Shown: positions 50,110-57,929 of the stretch, one piece after another | Layout: each line of letters opens with the position of its first letter | Position numbering within the stretch: the stretch's first letter is position 1 | Assembly (NCBI RefSeq): GCF_000260715.1 | Contig: NC_017834.1 | Coordinates: 372,001-436,000 of the forward strand | From: Bifidobacterium animalis subsp. animalis ATCC 25527 | Lineage (GTDB): Bacteria > Actinomycetota > Actinomycetes > Actinomycetales > Bifidobacteriaceae | Length of the DNA stretch: 64,000 nt | Direction: 5' to 3' | Notes under the pieces: generated by a model | Seen by the model: only the letters and a program-made list of their open reading frames with translations | Databases searched by the model: none | What the model was told of the DNA's origin: nothing | Made by a program: the position numbers and the translations under genes

Positions 50110-51315
50110 ATGAGTGAACAAGAACAGCATACGGATGAACAGAACGCGAACGCGGCACCCAAGCCGATGCAGATCAATCTCGATGACCTGCTCAAGGCGG
50201 TGCAGGCGCATGGGCAGAAGACCGTGGAGCAGGAAGACAAGGCCGCACGCGAAGGGGTGAAGGACGCCGACGGCAAGACCTATGACGATGCCATTCTCGA
50301 CAGCTCGGCCATCGAACCCACCGACGACGAGGGCAACCCGATTCCAGTGACGATTCCGGTGGTGCTCTCGCCCGGCATCACTGTCATCTACACCACCCGT
50401 CTGGGAGGCGTGAGCGCCGAGGAATGGGCGCACTTCAATCTTGGAGGCAAGTCCGGCGACGACCCCGTTGCCGTGGAGCGCAACCGCGAGGCGCTTGCCG
50501 ACGAACTCCATGTGAAGCTCTCGCTCATCGACCAGGTGCATTCGGGCAAGTCGGTGGACATCGACGAGGTCTATACCGAGAACAAGCCGTTTGGTTTCGA
50601 CGCCTCCGGTTCCCATACCGAGGCCCAGGCCAAGGCGAAGCGTGCGGGCGAGCCGGTGGTGGACGACGTTGAGTCCGAGAACGCCGAAGTGCAGGTGATC
50701 GAAGGCGATGCCCAGGTGACCTGCCGCAAGGACATCGCCATTGGTGTGTTCGCCGCGGACTGCCTGCCGGTGCTGCTCGCCGACCCGCAGGCCGGGGTCA
50801 TCGCCGCCGCACACTGTGGGCGCAAGGGCCTGCAGCGCAATGTGATCGCCGCCACCGTCGACATGATGGTGAAGAAAGGTGCCTCCAAGGAGAACATCGT
50901 CGCCACGCTCGGCCCGGCCATCTGCGGAGATTGCTACGAGGTGGGCGACCAGATCGCCGACGAATTCGACGCGCAGTTTCCGGGCACCTTCACGCTGACC
51001 CGCTTCGGCGGCCCCGGCATCGACCTCAACAAGGCGGCGCTGATGGAGTTGCACCAGGCCGGGATCAAGGACGACCACATCTTCTCCTCGCAGCCGCGCG
51101 TCAATGCCGCCACGCAGTACCTGTCGCAGGACGCCGAGCTCGAGGAGCTGTGCCGTGAGGACAACGAGGGAGATCCGGCGCTTGAGGAGCGCATCAAGGG
51201 CATTCGCCACAGCATGTGCACGCTGGAGAACCCGCTGTGGTTCTCGCATCGCCGCGCCGAACTCGCCCACAAGAGGCATGAGGGCCGCATGCTGGCGCTC
51301 ATTGTGCGTTCCTGA
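50110..51315 (+). CDS. YfiH/PgeF-family (multicopper polyphenol oxidase fold) protein
   Basis: A 401-residue protein of the YfiH (DUF152, laccase-domain) family. The metal-site residues are H144 in IDQVHSGKSV, C218 in FAADCLPVLLADP and H235 in AAHCGRKGL. Family members act as purine nucleoside phosphorylases/adenosine deaminases, or in E. coli (PgeF) correct misincorporated L-Ser in peptidoglycan. The conserved part starts near residue 80. The N-terminal region is Gln/Glu/Lys-rich and additional to the usual length of about 250 residues, and residues 160-205 form another acidic insertion. The ribosome-binding site is poor. ispD follows 26 bp later. Confidence 0.85.
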   Translation: MSEQEQHTDEQNANAAPKPMQINLDDLLKAVQAHGQKTVEQEDKAAREGVKDADGKTYDDAILDSSAIEPTDDEGNPIPVTIPVVLSPGITVIYTTRLGGVSAEEWAHFNLGGKSGDDPVAVERNREALADELHVKLSLIDQVHSGKSVDIDEVYTENKPFGFDASGSHTEAQAKAKRAGEPVVDDVESENAEVQVIEGDAQVTCRKDIAIGVFAADCLPVLLADPQAGVIAAAHCGRKGLQRNVIAATVDMMVKKGASKENIVATLGPAICGDCYEVGDQIADEFDAQFPGTFTLTRFGGPGIDLNKAALMELHQAGIKDDHIFSSQPRVNAATQYLSQDAELEELCREDNEGDPALEERIKGIRHSMCTLENPLWFSHRRAELAHKRHEGRMLALIVRS

Positions 51316-51341
51316 ACGTTCATACACAGATTGGATACAAC

Positions 51342-52169
51342 ATGACTCAGCAAACCAAGGTCCCCGTGGTCGCCGTCGTGCTCGCCGCCGGCTCGGGCGT
51401 CCGTTTCGACCCTGCAAATCCGAAACAGCTGGTGGCATTGAACGGCAAGCCGATCGTCGCATGGAGCATCGAGGCATTCGAGAACGACGAACATGTGGAC
51501 GACATCGTCGTCGTGGTGAACAACACCGTGCGTGAGGCCGTCGAGCAGCTCATTGACGATGCCTCATACGACAAGGTGCGCGCGATCATCACCGGAGGCG
51601 CCGAACGCAGCGATTCCACCGAGGCCGCGCTCACCACGCTCGCCGACGCCGGCATTCCGCAGGATGCCAAGATTCTCATCCACGACGCCGTGCGCCCGTT
51701 CGTCTCCCGTCAGGAGATTGACGGCTGCATCGACGCGCTCGACGAGTTCACGGCGGCCACCGTGGCCTGCCCCTCCACCGACACGATTTTGCTCACACAA
51801 GACCTGGGTGACCGCGAGGTGATCCAGTCGGTGCCCGAACGCCGCCATTCGTTCCGCGCGCAGACCCCGCAGGCCTTCCGCTTCGGCACAATCCGCGACG
51901 CCTATGCGAAGGCGGCCGGCGACCCGGATTTCCAGCCCACCGACGACACCCGCGTGGTCGTCGACTATCTGCCCGACCAGCCGGTTGCGATCGTCGGCGG
52001 ATCGCCGCGCAACATGAAGGTGACCACGCAGGACGACATGCCGCTTGCCCGCGCGCTGGCGAATGCGCTTGCCGGCGCCCCGCACGAACCGCAGAACGAA
52101 CGGCAGCGCGCCGCCAAGGAGCAGCTGCATGCCATGTTCGGCAAGGCATTCGGCGTCGAAGGCGAGTGA
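51342..52169 (+). CDS. ispD: 2-C-methyl-D-erythritol 4-phosphate cytidylyltransferase
   Basis: A 275-residue IspD of the MEP isoprenoid pathway, forming CDP-methylerythritol from CTP. The nucleotide-binding loop VVLAAGSGVRF and the PKQLVALNGKPI segment are at the N-terminus, with HDAVRPFV near residue 108 and TPQAFRF near 175. It is about 40 residues longer than E. coli IspD, the excess being a charged C-terminal tail (EPQNERQRAAKEQ). One base separates its stop from the pcp start. Confidence 0.93.
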   Translation: MTQQTKVPVVAVVLAAGSGVRFDPANPKQLVALNGKPIVAWSIEAFENDEHVDDIVVVVNNTVREAVEQLIDDASYDKVRAIITGGAERSDSTEAALTTLADAGIPQDAKILIHDAVRPFVSRQEIDGCIDALDEFTAATVACPSTDTILLTQDLGDREVIQSVPERRHSFRAQTPQAFRFGTIRDAYAKAAGDPDFQPTDDTRVVVDYLPDQPVAIVGGSPRNMKVTTQDDMPLARALANALAGAPHEPQNERQRAAKEQLHAMFGKAFGVEGE

Positions 52170-52170
52170 C

Positions 52171-52848
52171 ATGCAGGAACTTTCGGTGGTGATGTCGGGC
52201 TTCGACCCGTATGAGGATGTGACGGCGAATCCGGCGCTGATCATACCGGACGCCCTTGCCGAACAGGGCATGGGCGGCGCAATGGACGGTGACGACGACC
52301 TCAAGGACGTCGCCATCACCGTGCACGCCGTGCACATGCCGGTCAGTTTCTCCAAGGCGTGGCCGATTCTCGAGGCCGCGCTCGAGGAGCACCGCCCGCA
52401 GATCGTCGTGGCGACCGGTTTGAAGGGGGCGTCCCGTGGCATTCTGTTGGAACGCTGCGCCATCAACGTCAAAGACACGAGCAGGCCGGACGCCGACAAC
52501 AAGGTGCCGAGCCACCATGTGATCAATGCGGCCGGCCCCGCGGCATACTGGACCGGGTTGCCGTTGAATGCCATACTCGGTTCGTTCGCCGCAGACGAGA
52601 TTCCGGCATCGCTCAGCTCGAACGCCGGCACCTTCGTGTGCAACGCGCTGTTCTACAAGCTGCAGGACTGGGCATCGCGCCAGGGTCGCACGCTGAGCGG
52701 CTTCGTCAATCTGCCGCCCGTGGACGAGCGCGAACACTCGCAGCATGGGCTCACGCTCGACCAGCAGATTCGCGCCGGCCGCGACGTGATCCGCGAGACC
52801 GCACGCTACTATGTCAAACCGATCGGCGTGAACACGCTCATTGCATAG
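52171..52848 (+). CDS. pcp: Pyrrolidone-carboxylate peptidase-like protein, catalytic His replaced
   Basis: A 225-residue C15-family protein. Pcp removes N-terminal pyroglutamate from peptides with a Glu-Cys-His triad. Here E94 (LLERCAIN) and C157 (GTFVCNALFY) are in place. The expected His of the F-[IV]-H-x-P motif, 23-24 residues after the Cys, is N180 in the sequence GFVNLPPVDE. H189 and H192 are close and might substitute, or the protein may be inactive or altered. The start ATG is 1 bp after ispD; the frame extending to 52045 lies inside ispD. Confidence 0.85.
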   Translation: MQELSVVMSGFDPYEDVTANPALIIPDALAEQGMGGAMDGDDDLKDVAITVHAVHMPVSFSKAWPILEAALEEHRPQIVVATGLKGASRGILLERCAINVKDTSRPDADNKVPSHHVINAAGPAAYWTGLPLNAILGSFAADEIPASLSSNAGTFVCNALFYKLQDWASRQGRTLSGFVNLPPVDEREHSQHGLTLDQQIRAGRDVIRETARYYVKPIGVNTLIA

Positions 52849-53004
52849 TCGCCGTCTCGTCTGCAGATTGCCGCAGGCATGCGGGTAACCTGCAAAACAT
52901 ACGCTCAATGTGATTTTTGCGGACGTCTGCGCGTTTTCCGCGGGCCGACGCATTAAAGTGCAGTTATATATGCGTTTGCATTCGGCAATCGGAAAGGTTT
53001 GAAC

Positions 53005-54723
53005 ATGGTGGATCGTTTCCCGGTAGTTCTGCGCGGCTATGACAAGGAGCGCGTGGACGAGGCGATGCTGGCGGCACAGAACAGCATCGACCGTCTGCGC
53101 GAACAGGTGAAGGCAGGCGACGACACGGTGCTGCAGCTGCAGGCGCAACTGCAGGAGGAGAAGAACCGCAAGGCGAACACCGACAACTCGTTCGCCTCGC
53201 TGGGCGCCAACGCCCAGCAGATGCTCGCCTCCGCCGAGCAGACGAGCACCGAACTACTCGAACGTGCCAAGAAGGACGCGGCCTCCGCGCGCACGGAAGC
53301 GCAGTCGCAATCCCAGACGCTCGTGAACAACGCCAAACTCGACGCCCAGCACCTGGTCGACGACGCGCAGGCGAAGGCCGACACCATTCTCAAGAACGCG
53401 CAGAGCGAGGCGAACACCATCGTGACGAACGCCCGTCAGGAAGCCGAGCAGCTGCGCGCCTCCACTGCGAAGACGGTGAGCGACCAGCGTCAGGCGCTCG
53501 ACCTCGAGCTGACGAACTCGCGCGAGGAGCACAAGAAGCGCCTCGCCTCCGAACGTGCCCAGCAGGAGCGTGAGATCGCGGATCTGAGCGCACAGACCGC
53601 CAAGACGATCTCCGAGCAGCGCAAAAGCGCGAACGAGGAGATGGCGCGACTCAAGAGCGAGACGAACGACCAGATCGAGACCGCGCTCGCCGACGCCAAC
53701 AAGAAACTGGCCGATGTGCGCGAGCAGGTGTCGAAACTCATGACCGAGGCGCAGCGCAAGGCCGGCGAGATCACCGATGCCGCCAAGGCGCATGCGCAGG
53801 AGATCACCGATGCCGCCGAGGTGAACCGCACGCAGACGATGAGCCAGGTGAATGCGGAGGTGGAGCAGATTCGCGCCGACATCGCCGCCCAGCAGGATGA
53901 GGCGACCAAGAAGGTGCAGGAACTGCTGCAGAGCCTTGAGGAAAGCCGCAAGAGCGCCAAGGAGGAGGCCGAGAAGGAGATCGGGCAGGCCAAGCAGGCC
54001 CGCGAGGAGGCCGACGCCTACGCCGCCGAGAAGCGCGAGTCGGCCGACACCGAGGCCCGTGAGATCGTGCGCAAGGCCGGCGAGGAGGCCTCCAAGCAGA
54101 TCGAGGACCGTCGCAAGGCGGCGCAATCCGAGCTCGATGGGCTCCGTAAGCGCATCGGCGAACTGCAGACCCGTGAGGCAGACATCACGCAGCGCGTCTC
54201 CGAACTGCGCTCCATGTTCGCCAACGCCTTTGCAGGCTTCGGCTTCGGCATCGACAAGCATTCGACCGACACGATGTCGGTGGTCAACACCGTCGCTGGC
54301 GACAACGACTCTTCGGACACTCCGCAGGCCCCGGCCGACAACGGCAGCGTTCGCAGCGATCTGGCGAACACCATGCTCATCAATCCCTCCGATTCGGCTC
54401 AGCATGAGGCCTCGCACCCGATGTCGCACGTCACGGTGCCGGTCGCCCCGGCCCTCCACGATCACGCAGCACAGGTGAACGCGGCGGACGACGACAACGC
54501 CGGCGCGAACGATGAGGCGCAGGTTCCGGCGGTGGACATTCCAGCGGATCCGAACACGCCGTCCCCGGAGGCACCGGAGGCTCCCGCTGCGTCGGCCGCC
54601 GAGGTGATGGAGGCCATTGACGGCGACGAACCGATCAGTGACGACACCCATGTGACCGGCGACGCGGATTCGCTGTTCGATTCGAGCGACAACATGCCGG
54701 TGGCGCCGAACAACGAGCAGTGA
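53005..54723 (+). CDS. DivIVA-like long coiled-coil protein
   Basis: A 572-residue protein. The first 25 residues (FPVVLRGYDKERVDEAML) resemble the DivIVA/Wag31 membrane-binding N-terminus. An almost uninterrupted coiled coil, rich in Ala, Glu, Lys and Gln, runs from about residue 25 to 400. The tail from about 410 is disordered, acidic and Pro/Ala-rich. DivIVA-like proteins sit at cell poles and septa and guide growth; a scaffold role in the branched cell shape is inferred. GGAAAGG is 7 nt before the ATG (a TTG two codons upstream is less likely). A strong terminator follows. Confidence 0.8.
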   Translation: MVDRFPVVLRGYDKERVDEAMLAAQNSIDRLREQVKAGDDTVLQLQAQLQEEKNRKANTDNSFASLGANAQQMLASAEQTSTELLERAKKDAASARTEAQSQSQTLVNNAKLDAQHLVDDAQAKADTILKNAQSEANTIVTNARQEAEQLRASTAKTVSDQRQALDLELTNSREEHKKRLASERAQQEREIADLSAQTAKTISEQRKSANEEMARLKSETNDQIETALADANKKLADVREQVSKLMTEAQRKAGEITDAAKAHAQEITDAAEVNRTQTMSQVNAEVEQIRADIAAQQDEATKKVQELLQSLEESRKSAKEEAEKEIGQAKQAREEADAYAAEKRESADTEAREIVRKAGEEASKQIEDRRKAAQSELDGLRKRIGELQTREADITQRVSELRSMFANAFAGFGFGIDKHSTDTMSVVNTVAGDNDSSDTPQAPADNGSVRSDLANTMLINPSDSAQHEASHPMSHVTVPVAPALHDHAAQVNAADDDNAGANDEAQVPAVDIPADPNTPSPEAPEAPAASAAEVMEAIDGDEPISDDTHVTGDADSLFDSSDNMPVAPNNEQ

Positions 54724-54763
54724 CCCGCGAAAACCAAACGGGCACATCATCATCCGATTGCAT

Positions 54764-54815
54764 AGTCGCGCAGAGCGGCCGGAGTATTCCGGCATTCACT
54801 CTGCGCGACTTTTCT
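54764..54815 (+). terminator. Rho-independent terminator after the DivIVA-like gene
   Basis: AGTCGCGCAGAG (54764-54775) pairs with CTCTGCGCGACT (54799-54810), followed by TTTCTC. The loop holds an inner CCGGA/TCCGG stem. Confidence 0.85.
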
Positions 54816-54903
54816 CATATGCGAGTACAGTGGCAGACAGCCGGTATCAGGCAAGAAGAACAATCACAAGCATACGAAGCAGACGAGTGGAACAGAGGAG
54901 CAT

Positions 54904-56244
54904 ATGAGCGACAAGATCAGCCCACTGAGCAGCCATGATCTCGATGATCTCACCAGCGAATTCGAAGGCAGCAAGTCCAATGTGATGGCCATGAACGCCG
55001 TGACCGCGGCAGGAATCAACAAGGTGGCGCGCAACTACGACCGTGCCCGCCTGCTGCAGCGTCGTTTCTCCACGTCGCTCGACAACGGCGAGGCCACCCA
55101 TCAGGACCGCTCGGGCCGCTGCTGGCTGTTCAGCTCGCTCAACGTGGCGCGCTATGTGGCCAAGAAGACCATGAACATCAAGGAATTCGAGTTCTCGCAG
55201 AACTATGCGATGTACTTCGACAAGCTCGAGCGCGTCAACTACTTCCTGCAGGACATCGCGAACCTGATCCGCGAGGGCGAGCCGACCGACTCGCGTCTGT
55301 TCCAGCACATGCTGCACGATGTGATGGGCGACGGCGGCCAGTGGACCATGGCCATGAACGTGTACAAGAAGTACGGCGCTGTGCCGAAGGACCTGTACCC
55401 GGAGACCGAATCGTCGAAGAACACCGGCGAACTCGACACGCAGCTGCGCCGCATGCTGCACACCGCCGTCTCCCAGATGGAGAAGAGCCCGGAGCACATC
55501 GACGAGATCATTCTCCAGGCCACGAAGGCCGGCCACCGCATTCTCACCATCCACTTGGGCGAGCCGCCGAAGAGCTTCGACTGGGAGTGGACCGACAAGG
55601 ACGGCGAGTTCCACCGCGTGGGTGAGATCACGCCGGTCGAGTTCTGGAACCGCTATGTGGGCGACGCCGATCTGGAGAGCTACGTCTGCCTCGTCGACGA
55701 TCCGCGCCACGAGCACGCCAAGGGCAAGAAGATCGGCATCGAGCACCTCAACAATGTGGCCGGAGGTGACCCGACCGAATACCTCAACGTGCCGATCCAG
55801 TTCATGAAGGACTGCGCGCGCGATGTACTGGTGGAGCAGGGCATTCCGGTGTGGTTCGGAGCCGACTGCCATCCGATGATGGACCGTGAGGACGGCGCCT
55901 GGGCCACCGACCTGTTCGAGTACGGCAAGGTGTATGACTACGACTTCACGATGGACAAGGAGGAGCGCGTGCGCTTCGCCGACTCCGCGATGAACCATGC
56001 AATGGCCTTCGTGGGCGTTGACGTGGCCGATGACAACAAGACCACCCGCCGTTGGCGCGTGGAGAACTCGTGGGGCACGAAGATCGCCGACAAGGGCTAC
56101 TTCACGATGGGCGACGACTGGTTCGACCAGTACGTGTTCGAGGTGGCCGTGCCCAAGGCGCTGCTGCCCGACGAGTACCTCAAGGCCCTCGACGAGCCGG
56201 CCCAGATGCTGCCGGCCTGGGATCCGATGGGCGCCCTCGCCTAG
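54904..56244 (+). CDS. pepC: Aminopeptidase C / bleomycin hydrolase
   Basis: A 446-residue papain-like C1B peptidase that removes N-terminal residues from peptides in the cytoplasm as a homohexamer. The triad is C73 (SGRCWLFSSLN), H365 (MNHAMAFVG) and N388 (VENSWG). The oxidised-Cys neighbour Q67 is also in place. The length equals that of lactobacillal PepC. AGAGGAG precedes the ATG. It is likely monocistronic between the 54764 terminator and the palindromic elements downstream. Confidence 0.96.
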   Translation: MSDKISPLSSHDLDDLTSEFEGSKSNVMAMNAVTAAGINKVARNYDRARLLQRRFSTSLDNGEATHQDRSGRCWLFSSLNVARYVAKKTMNIKEFEFSQNYAMYFDKLERVNYFLQDIANLIREGEPTDSRLFQHMLHDVMGDGGQWTMAMNVYKKYGAVPKDLYPETESSKNTGELDTQLRRMLHTAVSQMEKSPEHIDEIILQATKAGHRILTIHLGEPPKSFDWEWTDKDGEFHRVGEITPVEFWNRYVGDADLESYVCLVDDPRHEHAKGKKIGIEHLNNVAGGDPTEYLNVPIQFMKDCARDVLVEQGIPVWFGADCHPMMDREDGAWATDLFEYGKVYDYDFTMDKEERVRFADSAMNHAMAFVGVDVADDNKTTRRWRVENSWGTKIADKGYFTMGDDWFDQYVFEVAVPKALLPDEYLKALDEPAQMLPAWDPMGALA

Positions 56245-56297
56245 GTTCTCCTTTCTTCCGTCGCTGCTCGGCAGCGGGACTTGACCTGAAAGGTTCA

Positions 56298-56392
56298 GGC
56301 ATGCCCCCGCGCGCTGCCCGTTTGGCCTCGTCACTGGATCGCAAGCGCCCTTGACGTTCCTCAACCAAACGGGCAGCGCGCGGGGGCATGCC
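56298..56392. repeat. Stem-loop element 1: 28-bp perfect arms around a 39-nt loop
   Basis: Arms 56298-56325 and 56365-56392 are exact reverse complements (outer ends GGCATGCC, inner ends CCAAAC/GTTTGG). The loop 56326-56364 contains a 36-nt core (56327-56362) starting CTCGTCACTGGATCGCAAGC. The same core, inverted and with one mismatch, is the loop of element 2. The arms of the two elements are unrelated. Confidence 0.92.
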
Positions 56393-56483
56393 GTTCGCTT
56401 CGCTCACATGGCATCCCGACTGAAACGTTGTTGTCCCGAGCTTCCCCGGGGAGGAAACGGATGCATTGATGGCGTGGCAATGC

Positions 56484-56578
56484 CGAGAGGGACCGATGGC
56501 GGGGCGGGAGGTGTGAGGAACGTCAAGGGCGCTTGCGATCTAGTGACGAGCGTCTCCCGCCCCGCCCGGTCCCTCTCG
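56484..56578. repeat. Stem-loop element 2: ~25-bp GC-rich arms around the inverted shared core
   Basis: Left arm 56484-56510 (CGAGAGGGACCG then GGCGGGGCGGGAG after a 2-nt bulge) pairs with right arm 56554-56578. The loop contains 56515-56550, the reverse complement of the element 1 core with 35 of 36 bases identical. Element length (95 bp) equals that of element 1. Confidence 0.9.
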
Positions 56579-56637
56579 AAGCCGTTCCACCCATGAACCG
56601 CTTCTTGCCCCCCATGTGTCCATTCTGCAACATCGCT

Positions 56638-56666
56638 TTGCACGGTGTTGGGCAAACGCCTAATAT
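56638..56666 (+). promoter_or_regulatory. Promoter of the first DAHP synthase gene
   Basis: TTGCAC (56638-56643), a 17-bp spacer and TAATAT (56661-56666), 48 bp upstream of the start codon. No leader peptide rich in aromatic codons is seen between them. Confidence 0.5.
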
Positions 56667-56713
56667 AAGGACAGTTATTCGCCGGAATTGGAAGGAAGAG
56701 GAAAGAGGTAGCG

Positions 56714-57844
56714 ATGGCTGCGATGCGAGGGCCCGACAGCTCACAGGATTCGGTGCTTGACGCCAATGCGGTGGTGCCCGAGACCGTCGATGTGAACATT
56801 CGTCAGCTCGATCCGATTCCCGCGCCACGCTATTTCATCAAGGAGCTGCCGCTCACCGAGCAGATGGGCAAGCAGGTGCTCGAGCAGCGCGCGCAGATCC
56901 GCGACATTCTGCATGGCCGTGACGACCGCATGCTTGCCATTGTGGGGCCCTGTTCGATCCACGACCCGAAGGCCGCACATGAATACGCCACCAGATTGGC
57001 CGAGCTCGCCGATGAGCTCAAACGCGATCTGCTCATCGTCATGCGCGTGTACTTCCAGAAACCCCGTACCACCATTGGCTGGAAGGGCCTGATCAACGAT
57101 CCCGACATCGACGGCGAGTTCGATATTCGCAAAGGCATGTGGCTCGCCCGCAAGGTGCTGCGCGATGTGGTGGGTATGGGGCTGCCTGCGGCCACGGAAT
57201 GGCTCGACCCGATCACCCCGCAGTACCTGTGCGACTTGGTGAGCTGGGGTGCAATCGGCGCCCGCAACACCGAAAGCCAGGTGCATCGTGAACTGGCCAG
57301 CGGCCTGAGCATGCCGATCGGCTTCAAGAACGCGACCGACGGCTCGGTCAAACCCGCCGCCGACTCCTGCTACACGGCGGCATTCGAACATCATTTCCTT
57401 TCCATCAACCTCGATGGCCATGTGATCGCCGCCGAGACGAAGGGCAACCCGGACTGTCATCTGGTGCTGCGCGGTTCCAACCACGGGCCGAACTACGATG
57501 CCGAGTCGGTGGCCGCGGCATTGCGCGACCTGCATGAATCGAAGGCGGAAGGCCCCAGCGAGCATGGGCTCATTATCGATGCCGCCCATGGCAACTGCGG
57601 CAAGAACGAGGTGGTCGAGGCGGCCGTCGTCGAGAACATAGCCGAACGCATCGCCGGTGGCGAACGTGGAATATTGGGCATCATGATGGAATCCTTCCTC
57701 AAGGGCGGTCATCAGGCGCCGGCGCCGTTGGCGCAACTCGAATACGGACAGTCGATTACGGACTCCTGTGTGCCGTGGGCTCGTAGCGAAGAGGTGTTGC
57801 GTAAGCTCGCCCAGGCCGTGAATGCGCGTCGTGCCGCACGGTAG
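56714..57844 (+). CDS. aroG: 3-deoxy-7-phosphoheptulonate (DAHP) synthase, class I, copy 1
   Basis: A 376-residue class I-alpha DAHP synthase that condenses PEP and erythrose 4-phosphate, the first step of aromatic amino acid synthesis. Conserved motifs are IVGPCSIHDPKAA, KPRTTIGWKGLINDPDIDG, WGAIGARNTESQVHRELASG and the metal-binding histidine region IIDAAHGNCGKN. The N-terminal 30 residues are variable. The feedback specificity (Phe, Tyr or Trp) cannot be read off. A second copy lies 2.3 kb downstream beyond an acyltransferase gene. Confidence 0.95.
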   Translation: MAAMRGPDSSQDSVLDANAVVPETVDVNIRQLDPIPAPRYFIKELPLTEQMGKQVLEQRAQIRDILHGRDDRMLAIVGPCSIHDPKAAHEYATRLAELADELKRDLLIVMRVYFQKPRTTIGWKGLINDPDIDGEFDIRKGMWLARKVLRDVVGMGLPAATEWLDPITPQYLCDLVSWGAIGARNTESQVHRELASGLSMPIGFKNATDGSVKPAADSCYTAAFEHHFLSINLDGHVIAAETKGNPDCHLVLRGSNHGPNYDAESVAAALRDLHESKAEGPSEHGLIIDAAHGNCGKNEVVEAAVVENIAERIAGGERGILGIMMESFLKGGHQAPAPLAQLEYGQSITDSCVPWARSEEVLRKLAQAVNARRAAR

Positions 57845-57929
57845 TATATGTGACAGTTTCCATTCACATCGCGCGTGAGGCATGCCCGCGCGTGGGGTGG
57901 GGAATCGGACTCGTGTCATATGAGGGAAT

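Larger units (their letters stand above)
56245..56713. other. Intergenic region with two large stem-loop elements sharing a loop core
   Basis: 469 bp without a credible gene. Contents are a small stem CCTGAA/TTCAGG (56285-56299), element 1 (56298-56392), a plain stretch, element 2 (56484-56578) and a promoter for the DAHP synthase gene (56638-56666). Short frames read across the elements on both strands but have no ribosome-binding sites and depend on the palindromes. Confidence 0.7.

Noticed and set aside
56351..56828. Small frames on both strands across the two stem-loop elements
   Set aside because: Their similar peptide pieces come from the inverted 36-nt core, not from conserved proteins, and none has a ribosome-binding site.
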